Assembly (NCBI GenBank): GCA_034687125.1
Contig: JAQGBZ010000357.1
Span: forward strand, 1 to 64,000
DNA length: 64,000 nt
Reading direction: 5' to 3'
DNA from: Neelides folsomi
Lineage: Eukaryota > Arthropoda > Collembola > Neelipleona > Neelidae
In this document: positions 26,201 through 41,200 of the stretch, piece after piece
How positions within the stretch are numbered: the first letter of the stretch is position 1
How the letters are laid out: every line of letters begins with the position of its first letter
The notes under the pieces: model-generated
Told to the model about the DNA's origin: nothing
The model's database searches: none
What the model saw: only the letters and a program-made list of their open reading frames with translations
Translations under genes and position numbers: made by a program

Positions 26201-29200
26201 TATTCGTTCCTGCCCATTCCTTTCCTCGTGGACCCATTGAAAAGGATCTCTTAAAAAGAATCCCCAAGTGCTTCATATAACTGAACCCCCCTTAACCCCT
26301 TCAAGTCTCTTGGTATTTAAAGGCAATAAATCGGAATTAGCTCAGAGACAAAGAAGAACAACGGGAGGGTTAGGCCTTAAAGCTGAGAACATAAAATAGA
26401 CAACGATAGATACTCTCATTTAAATACCTATTCTAGATCTTTTAATTTATTTGATTAACTTGAAACCGTTTTATAGTCTAATCTTCGATAGAATCCAACA
26501 TAAAAAAGTACTAAAAGCAGTTCAACTTAGTTCTATTTAATGATAGGATTTTAATTAGAATAAGTACATACAATTAAAGTACAGGCTTAATACATATTAT
26601 ATTAACTACTATACTCGTAATTTCAGCGAATCTTTTCGTTCTTTCAAGAATTAATGTTAATTTCAACTTTACCAAAACTTAATATTCATAACAGGAATCA
26701 ATTTATGGGGAAGATGAGTTCTAATTTTACAATGTGATGAGTTCAAAAGGACTTTAAAAGGTTGTTTGGCCTTTTGAAGAGTTTTATTAGATTAATTAGA
26801 GTGTCAAGGACATCGGAGTTCCCAAGCTGTCAAATGTCATCCACAATTTTAACCTTCAAAAATGAGAAGGAAAGAGACGGAAACAGGAGTTTAGTAATTG
26901 AGCCTTTAGACCCCTGAAATTCTGAATGATGAAATGCATGAAGTGAGTAATAGGGAGACACATTCGCCATTCCTCACGCCGTCCAAATTTCCTCTCTTAG
27001 TTTGGATAGGAAAGAGTCGGTAATGGGAGCCATATAAAATAAGTAAGGGCTTAAAGCCTAAGCTCTCTCGCGGAGCGGAGAGTGAAGAGAGGCTTTTAAT
27101 GGGGAGATGTAAAAGGAAGAAAGTCGGAGGAGTGTATATGGTTAAAAGTTGGCTTCGACGAGGAGTCGTCTGCTTATAGTTACACTCTGGAGTTCATCTC
27201 ATCAAGGAAAATTAACTCTCAAAAATAGGCTGAAACTTTTTCTTCATTTCCCACCATCAACGGAGTCACCATCATCACCATAATACCAACTCATGTCTCA
27301 TCTGCCCCTCTCCCATTTCCTATCAAATTTTCTCGACAAGAAAGAGGAATCCCTCTTCCTCTCATCTTTTTCCTTAAGGAACTTTCCCCGGCCACTAATG
27401 CTTCTTTCCACTCAAGCTCATTGGGGACTCGAGAGAAGTCCTCAAACTTTTTTAAACTCATTCAAATGGAATATTTAGGCCCTCTAATTTTTCTTCTTCT
27501 TTTCCTCTTTGAAACAGTCATAACTCACTTACCCGCCCTTGGAGGTTTAAACAAAGATTGCTTTATGGACTTTGATGGTATAAATATTAAGTGAAAAACT
27601 ATTATTGAGACATAAAGAGTCGACGCGATTTACGCTTCCCTATCTTCGTTTTATTTCTTCAAATGTTCATTTAAACAGCTCCACAAATTTTTCCAATGAA
27701 ATTCATTTTCCACAAAGTGAAGATCAAAAGACTGCATTTGTCTTGAAGGGAGAAGGGAGACTTCACAGAAAACAAACTTTCTTTAATCATGGTGGGCGCA
27801 TTGAATTTAATTACATTTTAATGTTAGTCGTACTTTCAACTTAATAGAATAATGAATTATTCATGCATAAATAAGAGATAAAAAAGTTTTAATGATTCAA
27901 TTATTCTTTTATGAATCATGTGTTCTTATAAATTAGGCCTAATTTCATTTTAATTACCAAAATTAGAAACAAATACTGTTTTGTTACATAAAATAAAAAT
28001 TAATTATGCATAATTAGATGTATTAATTGAAAAAAAAATTCCAATGTAATTTCTCGAATGTGGCTATGAATAGCTTGATTTTTGGGATCCCTGGGTATAT
28101 TGTACAAGTATAGAGTACAATAGATATACAAGATAGCATCTAACTTGCTATCTACTTAATGTTAGTTATTTTTTAATGTATGATAAGTACGAGTGGAATA
28201 GATCTTAACTAACACAATTTTATGAGAATCACAATTTAAATATATTACGAACGAGCTCACAATGTAAACTTTGATAATAAAGTGTTCATAAAGTAGAGAA
28301 ATTTTTTGTTCTATTCTCCAGGATCCCCTCTAACTCAATCGAGAAAAGATGGAAATGCAAATAAAGAAAATGTGTTTTTTGGGGCCGAAGGGTAGAGAAA
28401 GTAAAAGGCTTCTTCATCCATTCTATAAAAGAAGATAAAGTAGCCCAAGGTAATTTCTCCATTTGGAAGGTGAAGTATAGAAGGAAGGAAAGGACCCAAC
28501 ACGTTCATTTCATACCGTTTTATACCGCTACCATATAATATAAGAAACGTAATGGAAAGTCGAGGCACCTTCTCATATGCATAATACTCGAAGAGAGTTA
28601 TGAGGCACGGGGTGAATAAATATTGCGTCTTTAAAGAATATTTAGCATCGAATGAAAATTCCTTAGAAAATACCCATATCCATACCTGTACATATCTCAT
28701 ATACTATAATATCTTGCTATAATATTCTATCCAAAAAACAGCTATATACTGACATTACTTATTTTGCAATAAATAGCCCATGTATTACTTATATTCACTA
28801 AAGTGCAAGCAGGTTTCCTTTGAAGAGATGTGCTCAAGAGATACAAGATTCCAAGTTACTTTTATGTCTATACATATGCGATTGCTTTGAATGCTCTGTG
28901 TATCCTTTCCTGATAATGTAAAAATATGAATTTTTTGAACCGTCTTTCAATTCCTAGGGCTATATTTTAATATTCCCGAATCCTCCACATTCAAAAATGG
29001 ATTAGTTGAAAAGCAGTAAACACTGTAAATAAATGCCCATCTTTATTTTTCACCTTAGAGAAGAAGAGCGTAATTCTTCAGGGCGAAGAGAAGAATATAA
29101 ATAAATGGGATATATCTGGCCATTTCTGTGCAGTTAAAGATTTCGCAACCTTACTTGCACGTTCGTACACTAATGCCTGTTTGTTTACAACCTCGTCTCT

Positions 29201-32200
29201 TTGCCTCGGTGAAAAAGGAAAACTATTTCCTTAGAAAGAAACACTTGAGGGCGAACGGCGAAGCGGAAAATGCTCCTTCATTTTTAACCGACGATCCACC
29301 GTGTTTCTCTTCCACATTCCCCTGTGTAAAATAAATGTAGTCTAAGAGTGCACTGTGTCTCACCGGACAAGAAATAAATTTTTCCTACGCATGTTGAAAA
29401 CAAAAACTGCCCTTCGTTCCTTCTCATATTGCATTAATATTTTAGTGCCCAGAAGGGTGAAAAGGTGAGAAAGGTTATTTGCCATTTTGCCAAATATTAT
29501 GAAAACCATATTACATAAAATCATCATAGATCTAATTTTTGTTATCTAATATCAGCCATATTTTATAAAAAAGAAGAGCTTATTTTTAAATAAATTATAT
29601 AAACAAGTAAAACTCAATACATTTTTATTTTTTATCACGCGTTGGCCATCAAAGTATACTTTTATCAGTGGTCCTGGTCATGATTTAAAGCTATCGGTAC
29701 ATTTCTACAAAAATCAATTTTATTTTCCGCTGCGATCCAAAAATGGTTTGATGAATTACCCAAAAATTCATTGTTATTGCGTCTGAAAATTGTGCTATTT
29801 TTTCAATTCTGCTTTTATACCCCATACTTTCAAAGATGATTATAATTTTATGAATGGAGAAGTATGTGAAAAGAGAGAAGAGGAGCCATTATTTGTCCCA
29901 TATGATTGCCAAATGGAGAATATTTCTTCGATCCGACTTTTAATGCTCAAGTGTTTACATAAAAAAGAGATGAAGAGACCCATATAGGCTTATATTTTGA
30001 GTATTTACTATTTAATCATTTGAGAGAAACTCCCAGACGTTGCATATTACGTTGAATGCTCTTCGAAAGATCTATAACATGTATCCAAAGATCCAATGGA
30101 GAATTCTTCAAGGATGACCGAAATCTTTAGAAGTAAATCGCATGAGACGACTTGGACTCTGTAAATATCCTATGATCTCAATGATCCCCTCCCACCCATA
30201 ATAATACAAGGAAGATCAAACTCGTCAAATCGATTCAACGAAACAAAATAAAATGTCACTAGTATTCTTATCTCATCTCTGAAGTAACCACATTACTCTC
30301 TGAATATCTATTCTGTACATCCAACTTCTTCCGAGACCTCAATAATAGAAAGGGGTAATCTCGAGTAGCCAATTTGGAGACCGAATCGAACTATCATTAT
30401 TATATGAATGACCAATCCGGGAGAAATAGGACTACCAATCCTCCTCCCATCTTTTATTCAACGACGAGGTGAAATTTGGTCGTAAAATGAGCTTAACAGC
30501 TCTGGCCGCAGTTATCTCGCTCCCTGAGCTAAAATTGGCATGCCCCTCCATTTAATCTCATTAAAAGGCATTATTTCCCCATATAAAATTGACTGAAAAT
30601 TATAATAGAAGAGCGTATGAATGAGTCGATGTAGCCCCCTAGCATGGGAAACCAGTTCAATCCAAGCTAAATTATGTAATTATTGTATAATGTGTTAATT
30701 AACCGAGGGAATTAAGGAGTAAAAATCAGTATGGGGGTAAGGAGCTGAATCCTCTCAACGATGTATAATAACAATGATACATTTCTCTCCCAACTCCTGA
30801 ACCTTTAAACCTTAATCTAAATGCAAAGGAGAAGAAGGTTGTAAAATAACTGAAAGAACCTTTCAGACCGATTGGATTGATATTACAAAGCATTACATTT
30901 ACATTCAAAATTTTAATATTGTTCATTTCCTCATATCACGGAAACTATGCTTTACCAATTTATACTCGAAACGGGATTGAGAATAAAAATACTTGTTTGC
31001 AAAGTCAATTTCAGATTTTATAAATTCCCAGTTGTGCCATACAACATACAACCTCGTTCAACATTAAATACGTTATTTTTACTTGTGGATAGGATTCTGA
31101 TTGATTGACAAGTCAAGTTTCATTTGAATGAATTTCGAAGTTTTATTATAATTTTTTTAAAATTATATAAGTAATATCAAACTTGTACATACAAATATAG
31201 GATAAATTACTGCATTTTTATACAGATTTATATAAAAATCAGTAATTTACAACCGCCGCCCTATTTTAGAATAAGTATGAGGAAAATGAGGATATTAAAC
31301 AGACAAGTTTTATTACTCAATAATAACTTTATTAAGCATCGCAAAATTGATACTAATAATTCGGAATATAAAGTAGTATTATAGGATATATAGGTAGTCG
31401 GATAGTCGGAATATTTTATTGTGTTTTGATAAAATCGCACTACATTCCACCCTTATATTCGACCATTAAACCATGGTTGTTCGTTGATGATTTAAATTAT
31501 ATATCTCACTACATGCATGCGATATACCATAATGAAAGAAGATTTCTTCCTTTTTAGAGGCACGAAATGCTTTCTACTTTTATTGCAAAGAATTCCAATT
31601 AGGATGAGAAGGATTTTTTATCAATAAGTTCTTTCTCCATTTTGGCTCAACCCGATTCCGTTGGAATCTTTTGCCAATTTGCTTGAAATTTTTGGATAAG
31701 TGTCAAGACCACTCAAGTTAATAACTATTAACTATGGCCAATAAAGTTTCCTTTGCCAAAATACGGATGAAGCTCCAACAAAGTCAAGATTGAGAATTGG
31801 GTGGATTAGAAACACGAGCTATAAAAAGTGAAAGTAGAGGTAATTTCATTTGAATAGTCAAAAGAAGCGAGGAATGAAGCTCATCATTGCTTCAGAGATA
31901 TCCGTGATCTTTTCGTCCCCTAGTTGAACAAGTTAACGAGTCGAGCCATTCTATTCAAAATGAGGGAAACTCGAAGTTTGTGGCTTTGCAAACAATAAAA
32001 AATAATACTAGAAAGATCATTCTAATTTTATGCAAATTGAATAAAGTGGAGACTCCTTCCTTGATTCTACTTCTTAGCATTTTAAAATGTACAAATCTCT
32101 TGACTATTTTAGAGCAGTCGGTAGTCTTCAAAGACTGCCCTAAAATACGAATAAAATTACTTTTAAGAGATAAAGTTGTAAGAATGTAAAACTAACATTG

Positions 32201-35200
32201 ATTTATTTATATAGTCTCTTTTTATTGCAGGCATACCGTAACATGTAAATATGTAGTATTGGTATTAGAGTTGTATTTAGTATTAGTGTTTGTAAAGGAC
32301 AATTATAAAGTCTCATGCTAAATTATTCCCCTAGTATAAATTATACCTAAATGTTTAATTAATTTTAATGAAAAAATATTCAAATACAATCAAATTAATG
32401 TAACTTAAGTGACTACATAAAGTACAAACAACAATCTTAAAAATTTGTTTCGTGGATTTATGGAATACTTTGTTGAAATATTATTTAAAATTAAGTGTAA
32501 TGAAAATGATAGCTATCTATTCAAATAGATGTTTGCTTTGAAATTAGCGTGTCAAAATAATATTTAGAACTTAAATTAAATACCTACCTTATTTATCTTG
32601 GGCCGAAGCTATAGAGGGCAAATAAGTACAAATACTTAAGTATTGTATGTTTGCTTTACTTTATTGTATAAGATATAACCCAGAAGATTCTCTATAAAAA
32701 TATCTTTGGGTATATCAAATGCATGTATGAGTAAGTAATAAAAGTTAAATACGTGCGTGTATCTTTACCAAATATAAGTATGAAGGTTGAAGTAAAAGCA
32801 TCCATTCCCTTTTAAGACACTAAAAGGAAAATGATATACGTGCCCGAAGCTAAAACATGGCCTACTTAAATATAAAAGTATCTCTACCATCTAGTAAATA
32901 AAGTCTGTTTAGAAGAAATTTCCCATCTTATTCTAAAATGGAAAAGGGAGTGCATGCTGAAGAGTGTCGATCTAAATTTGATGGAATGAAATGGGGAACG
33001 CCACCCTGAGAAGAATTTCACGCCAGGAAGTCGAATGTGGATGGAATTACATAAAAACAACACTCGGAGCAGTGTAATTTCCGATATTTTGACACTTGGT
33101 TCGTTCTTTCTTCTGTTAGAAAACATCCTAAGCTCTTCTGATGCATCTTACATCAGATTTCTCTCTACTACTTTCCAGAGTGAATCAAGATACATTTGGT
33201 AGTGGGAGAGCCGAAGCTTCCACATCAGACCCGCCTTTTCCCGTCATTCCCTTGTCTCAGAGAGAGATAGACGATTTTTTCTCACGCAAATTTTGTATGC
33301 ATGTGTCAGCTTAAATAGGGTAAGAAAATTACTATTTGATATATAAATAGTAATAAATACTGTAAATAAAATTTGGAACATGCCCCTGATAACTAATATG
33401 AAAACAAATTATTCTTTTGAATTTATTAAACAATTACATTAAAATGTAAAAACTTTTATCGCTCAAGGAATCATTTAGTTTTATAATAAACTCATATAGT
33501 TAAGTATGGTATACCATAGCTTACCACCTACTATATATTAGGTTTAGTACATACATAATATATTAATTATTGTCAATTAAACTTATAAAAAATTCTAAAA
33601 AACAAAAAGTTTTAATATTTGCTTAAAAATTTAAGGATTTACATTCATATATTGGTAGGACATAATGTAACAAATAGATGTGTTAAGATAAGACAAATAT
33701 TTACGAGTTTATTATAAATATTTTTGCAATACATATAAATAACGAAAAAGAGAAACCTATTCTCCGTTACCATTTAGCTGCGGATTTCGCGGTTTTGAAA
33801 AACAGAAAAACACGTGATTTTCTAACATTCGATTTCATTGTAAATCAATTGAATATTTCTCGCGAAAAAACCGAGAAATCCGCAGCTAAGTGGTAACGAA
33901 GAATACTTATGAACTTGCATTCAGAACATTCAGATATTAACTATCAGTTTTAAAACGTTCTCCTTCCAATTTTTGAGCTCCACCCTAACATCGTTTTATC
34001 TAAATTAGTCTTTCGATTTTTTTATTATATTAAACGAAGAGCACAGCTTAAAAAGTCCAAAGTTCATACATTGTAGCCCTGACTTAAGTTGAGTGACAAA
34101 GCAATTCCCTTAATAGGTATTCGGTTTCCCATGTGCGCCGGTGGGGGATTGTGGAGAAAGTAAAAGCAGATTTTCTCTGCCTTTCAAAAATCATCAACAA
34201 AATAAATGAACTCGTATGTATAAGCAGTGAGGAACAAAGAACTGCTAATGAAATCTAAACTCCCGAAACACAAATAAGATGATAGCGTGATGGTGATAGT
34301 TATGAAGAGCGAAGAGCTTCTCCCTTTTCTCATTAACATTGTCATTCTCTCAAACTGTAAATTGGATCCAAGAAATAGAGATAATAATAATAAAGCCTAC
34401 TCTTTATTTAAAGGAACATAATCATTCTATTTACTATACTGGAAACTAAGAATGTTCTCTTGATTTTATGTTCTCTTACTCCGAAATAATTTTTTTTCTT
34501 TAATTCCATTTCTTGCCTTGTTTGTAAAAATTAATTTAATGAATAACCTCATTTAAAAAAACCATAAATAAATAGAAACTAAAGTATTAAGTTGTCTCTT
34601 AAACCTCATATAGCTTATTTATCATCAATATAAAAAGACCAGCAGAGACAAATCTAATATGTTGAGTGCTCTTTTTGCTTCTTTATTTTAAAGGGTTTCT
34701 TTTGAGTTTTTCTTTATATAATTAAATAAATAGCATTTGTAAAGATTCTTATCATATTATATACAGATAGTGTATTAAAAAGATTAAAAATCATCTCCCA
34801 GCCCTACATTGAACGCTTTCTCAATAGTGAAAATATGCCCGAATATAAAAATATCTATGTATTAGGTAAGTACTGAATTTTATTAAACCTCAATAATTGA
34901 GAAAAGCAAAATGGCTAAAGTAAAATATTAAACATATTTTACAGAGTTTCATGTTTTTATCTTTAAAAAATCTAAATGTTTGTTATTCTTAATATTTCCA
35001 TTTATTTATTTAACCAGAACCAGAATCTAGCAAACATATTTTCATATTTCTAATAATCCCATGTGTTTACATATTCTTGTATTTAATTTAGTAGTTGTAA
35101 CTTATTCAAGAATTAAACTCTGCTTTGTAAAATTCATATGAATGCTTGATCAAAGGAAAAGGAGTGAGATCGTTTTGAATGTAGAACAGTGTGAGTTACA

Positions 35201-38200
35201 AGAGGACATAAAATATAAATCTCTGAAAAGCGATTAAAGTCCAAATGTAATCTTATTAGGAGGCGCAATTAGCCCTCAAAGTAAAATATATGAAGTATCT
35301 AGAAGTTTAAACTAATTTTGACCAAGTTTGGTAGAGACAATTGTGAATTGTTTAGCAGAGCTCGTTTAAATATTTAATGGCTCGTCACGTCAAGTGGCAA
35401 ATGGGAAGCATACTTTGTTCCGCAGGATAAGCTCTGTGGGCTTCTCCATCGCCGGCTTGTCGGTAGAGGCACATTATTAAGGCACTTAGCGCCAGGTGAT
35501 TGTTGAATAAGTCATGAGTCAAGTCATAGCCATAGATTTCCCACAAGGGTGATAACCATGGAAGAGTTCCATGTCTCACCCATGAGCTACTTTACCAACT
35601 TAACGAACCACGAATTCTTTCTAAATTCATATGCTTATGCAATTCAACAACAACTATTATAGTAAATATCAGTGCAAGTATCCTTATGGTACTAATACTT
35701 TCCTTCACTTTTCACTATTCCACAAATGGAAATATTCACGTGGATTTTTGCAATTTGGTTGTTGTCAATATATTTATAGTTTAATAAGACTATTAACGAA
35801 ATACATTCCAAGTTGTAAGGCATATGGTATACCAGCATTACAAATACAGACAATTAGTTAATACAAGCAGTTTGGGGATAATGGTATTACTTTATAACAT
35901 GCATGTCGTCTTGTCAGTTCTGTCAAGATTTGGAATCGAAGGTTTTCACGTAAATAATAGAACAAAATGTATTTAAGCAAACCTCATTAGTGTTCCAACG
36001 ATGTCTCTGGCTCGGAAAATGATCAGCACGGATTAGCCCTTCCAAATTTTCGGGTAATTTTATTACCGGGGTCGATACAGCATTCTCACCTTAAAGGAAT
36101 AATAGGTTTGGTTTAGAATCAACGATCATCTACTCACTTTTAGGTACGTATTACGCTAAATTTGGATACACATAAATAATTCTTTTGATAAAATAAAACT
36201 TTTGATTTTTACTATTAGGTATGTAACATTCATTTTATGTTATAAAGTTACAAATAAGATTAAATAATGGGAATAAATGACAATTTTATTTAAAGTTAAA
36301 TAAGAAGAAAGTACTAAAGTAGGTATAAAAGTTAAGTATCAAAGGAAATTATTTATTAGAAAAGCCCATTGTGTGAATTTGATTCATTTTCATTACGCAT
36401 TTCCCTTTACCTCCAAAGGTTTCCAAAACCATTCAAACATGAGAACTGTGTATAGGTATCTTACCAAATAAAGAGAAAATGAATAACACACTATTGATTG
36501 ATGCATCAACATTAGATAATAGTTACATATAGTCACATACCTAGTTACATAATATATTTAAGACTTGAGGAATTAATGGTAAAAAATGATTATAGCTTTA
36601 ATTTCTAACTTGGAGAGCTACATATGTAACATACATATGGCATGTATTATATATCAATTGAAGAATTGTTAAAATTTTTAGTTAGGTACATATTTTTACT
36701 TGTTAATATTCTACGATAAGTATATCATAGATTTATAATATTTACCTAGATAAGTCATAGAGTTAACGAAAATGTATTGGTGTTGGCATTACATGTAGGC
36801 ATGTACAATTAGAGAGGTACAAACAATATTTGGGTCACAATGTATAATACATGTCGGAAATGAACTTTCTATTTGCCATTAGTTAATTTATTATTAACAT
36901 TAAGTATTACAGATAGTTAGATGGACAGCAAAGGTGAGTTATGCATGTTATGGTCTTTTACCTATCACCCACTTCAAATAGCGCATTGAATAGGCAGGGT
37001 ACTTCTCGTATTTGTAATAATCTACATACCTCTACCACTCTCTTTAATTAGCTTTCTAATGACAATATGGTAGATCAGTTCAATCGGAAAACATGAAAGA
37101 AAGTGGTGAAAGTATAAAAGTTAAACATACCATAGCTTATCCCCTAGTTAGTTATATAAGTATTTATTAACACTGCTAACACTAACACATTTACAATAAA
37201 GCAAGCAATACATGTTTTAATAGTCAAATTGTACATTCTAAACTATTTACTATTATATTTTATGAATTGTGTATGGTGATGATCGCTATGTAATATTTAT
37301 TTATAATGATAACTTTAATTACGTGTTCGAGTTTAGCTATCAATTTATTAACAATTGTGAGCATATAATCTAGTTATTACATAAATTACACGCTCCCCAT
37401 AAATCTTATTCTATTAGCATTAGAGCCATGTAATCTCAGCGGCATGTGAAATATAATTTGTAGGAAAATACAATTCATATTCACAAATGAGACTACTTCG
37501 GCCGACGAACAGTAAGAAATAAAAATTAAGCACTATTTAGCTCACCAACTTCCTTCCGAGAAATTCCAGAATAAGTGGAGAGAAATTCATGAGTTAATTT
37601 ATATTCAAGTCAACATTAATATTTCATTTCCAAATCTCAGCCTTCCCAACAGGGGCTAGATTCAAAGCAAGGGTTACTTTTTTTATACCATGGGTTTAGG
37701 CTTATCTTGATTCAAAACTCAGGTATAATTAAAAAGTTACCTAATTTTCAATTAAACCCCTCAAATATACTTGGTTTGTGAATGAGCTCATTCAGAGGGG
37801 AGGTAGGTAAAAACTAAACCATGGTTTTTGAGGTTAAAACTACCCCAGCTCAGAGGCAGGGGATAAGTCAGAGTACGCTTTGTGACGTAGAAATTGTATC
37901 ATCTCCTATTTAATAGGAATAAAATCAGTTTAATTGTTATCATAGATTTGGATTTTGTGGATTTTAAGTTTTCAATGTAAAAAATATAAGCTTCAAGGTC
38001 TTATATGAACAATCAAAATGTTCATGAATAAAGATATTTAGACATTATGTATAAGAATACACGAAAGTGAAATAGTTTAAGTCTAGAATGATCCTCGACA
38101 TGTTTGAATGGGAAATAATTATTTAAGCGTAACAAGTCCAACCCTTTGAATGCACTCATCCGTTCATGTGCTCATAAGTTTAAGGAGATTATAATTTAAC

Positions 38201-41200
38201 AACTCGTAATTTCTGGAAGTGGGGCATAAAGGAAGAATAAGAGGCAATGGGTTTATTTAGATGAGAGGGGTGAAAAATTACCTTTGGAAAGGATATGAGA
38301 AAAAGTCATGTGTACACATAATATAAAGAAGGCGAAGAGGGTTCATAAACTTCAAGTGTCACTTGAAAAAATCTGGTGTGGTGAAAAGCTGGTTACCCTC
38401 CCGGTTTTCTCCCGAGTTTGAGTGAGGCCGAAGATTCAATATTCACAAATAAAGTAATATCGTCTCCGCGACTGTGTGTGGACGGAGAGGATAAATAAAA
38501 ATCGAATATTCTTTTCAACTTTTCCAATAAAATTTGGGGTGGAAAACGAAACACTTCATGCGTTTCATCAGAACGTAGGGAGCTGAGTAAAGGATGAAAA
38601 GAATATCAAAAGGAAAGTAATTCCGAGCCGATTGAATTTGATGTCAATTTCTAAGCTAGATCCTCTTATTCTTAGGACACGAAATAAACTTAATTTAGGT
38701 TGGAAAATGTGATTTCCGTCGGTTGCGTCGAGAAACGAAGATAATATGGAATGGGTTGAGATTCCATATGATCAGAACAGAAGCTATCATCATTTGCATT
38801 TCATATGCCATTTCCTATTCTATTCTTGTGGGAGTCTCATCTCTTGCGAATCCATCTCGCTCTTCCTCACATGGCTTTAACAAAATACATTATAGATCGT
38901 CTCTCTTTCTGGTGGTAGGGAGGCTGTGTGGCGATAGGGCGGAAGAAGGCCTCCACTGGAATTTTATAGCCTCCATAGCTCTCCTGCCAATAAAATATTC
39001 AAATGGCTAATCGATGGGTATCCTCACTTCCACATCTAGCTATCTTTCATCAGTGGGAAGTCTCCGAGCCTCGCGCCTCTCACACTCCCTCTGAGGTTCC
39101 CCGTGGCCCTCATTCCGCGACTCCTATACATTCCGTCAGAAAGACGTATCTCAAGGCTAAAGAATCAAGTCGGATAGTCTGAATAAGTGATGCAAAAGGA
39201 ACTTAATCTAAAATAAGTACAGAAGAGAAGGAATACACATTGCCGCTTTCTCTTATCCGCCCTTCCATGGACCATCCCGACCATGTATTTATATTACACG
39301 CCCCCAGAACCGAGGGAAAGTGGGGCTATGGATGTAATAGTTAATATAAAAATTGTATTTCCTCCAAATACCCCACTAGTGACTCCTTGTCCATACTAAG
39401 AAGCTTGAATCTCGTAACCAAGATACGGAAAGGAACCATATTCTCCCGGATTATCATTATCATGTCAAGAAATGAGGAACCATTTTACGGCCTTCCGAGA
39501 AATTCGAGCCGAGAGAATGAAGCTAATTTGAAAAAAGTTCGCCTGGCTCGCCCTCCCTTCGGTTTTATTAGGTGTCGAATAGGATTTTTATTCGAGGTAT
39601 CAAATTTCCAACTCTCTAACCTTCTCCAAAATTAATGAACGGAAATTGGGCTCACTTCTCAGGCTCTCATCAGCAGAGCTCAGTGGATCGTGAACGCGCG
39701 CCCACCTAAAAGTTCTCCAAAGCCTAAATATCTTCGTTTATAAAAGAGATGAAGGAAGGCTCAAGTGACATTTTAAAAAGGCTTATTACACTAACAGCAT
39801 TTGACGACCAAGTTTACCCCGCGAGTGGATTGTGGGAAGCGGAGTATGGAGAAGGCGAGCCAATCCCGAGCTTAGGATCCCAAATTGTCATTCTCAGATG
39901 ACCCATTTGCTTTCAGCGATTAGAACCGAAGGAGATTGAGAAGCAAATTGGCTCCCCACTTTAGCCCCCTGGTACCGAATTATTATTCATACCTGAGGAA
40001 TTTCTGTCAATTGCCCTATAAAGGGAACATATAAAATCTCATATTTCCATCCCCAAAAAGGGGGGGAAGCAACATGGGGAAAATACACTTGGCATTCGAG
40101 AAAGGCCAAATGAGATAGAATCGGCCTAAGAAACTATAAACTTTTCCCCGAAGGCATTTTTAATGGTATTCAATTCTCCTCCGTCAAGGTTCAAATCGAT
40201 CATGGTTTATTTGTACAATTTAGTGAAGTTGACTAAAAAGATTCAAAGAATAAATGAATATATACTCAAATGCTCATATCTTACCAACTATTTCCACTAA
40301 GTTTGGCTAATTTGCTAAATCATTAAAGTGAAAATATATGGTAATGTTAATGGGCTCGAAAGTTCCTTTTCCTTACAAATTTCTTCCTGAAATAGTCCAT
40401 TTCTTTTTACAATTTTACTAATAACATAAAAATTCAAGAATAAAAATCTCGTTATGAAATATCCCAACAGACTCTTAGTTATTGTGGAGTTTTGTTTTGG
40501 TTCCAACTATTTAGAAAGTTTTTGTCTGAACTCCTTATTTCCATAATTAAGTACCTAATAAACGAGTGACTCTAATTATAATATGAACTTTCTTTCTCTC
40601 CTGCATTCCAATAGAAAAAGTAATTAAAGTTATACTTCCATGTTCCTTTTATTATGATAAAAGGGAAAAACTCGCGTGACTCCCTTGAAATTGCCACAAT
40701 TAAATTGAATTAAAACCCTATCAAAGGACCTTTGCATTTAAAATCTTCTTGATGAAATATTTGATCTCAATCAACATCGCGAAATTCATCCAATCGCCTT
40801 GTAATTAATTGCGAGAAAAGTTATCGGTTAAGATGAAACAACCAAAAACCTTTTGCCAACTTCCAAATTACTCAATTTCAGATAAATGAGGGACAAAGTT
40901 TGAATTGAATTTTCCTAATTTATTTGAGCATTGAATGTTTCGAGCTCAAGTATTATTTCACTTTAATGGTAAGTCCGATTATTTTCATAAACTCATAATT
41001 TAACATTTCCAATCTCAGCTTATAAGAATTTCTTTATTGAATCATAACAGATTAAAATTCAAACTTTCGTAAATGTTATGAGTCAAATGTGAGATTGCTC
41101 TTTTCTCTAACGCTCAATTCACATTCCCTTGAACGACGTTTCTAAATTTCCTATGAACAATTGAATAGATATAAATATGATATAAGGTACCTATACTAAA

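Larger units (their letters stand above)
25628..35982 (-). other. CAMTA intron 2
   Basis: A 10.4 kb intron. It holds the MITE 33760-33903, the possible SINE near 35385-35605 and small inverted repeats. The rest is AT-rich with scattered GC-richer patches near 27000, 30200 and 31600. No coding sequence recognised. Confidence 0.75.

Noticed and set aside
40100-40205. tRNA gene suggested by GGTTCAAATCG at about 40189
   Set aside because: No A box or cloverleaf could be drawn upstream, and the B-box match is incomplete.
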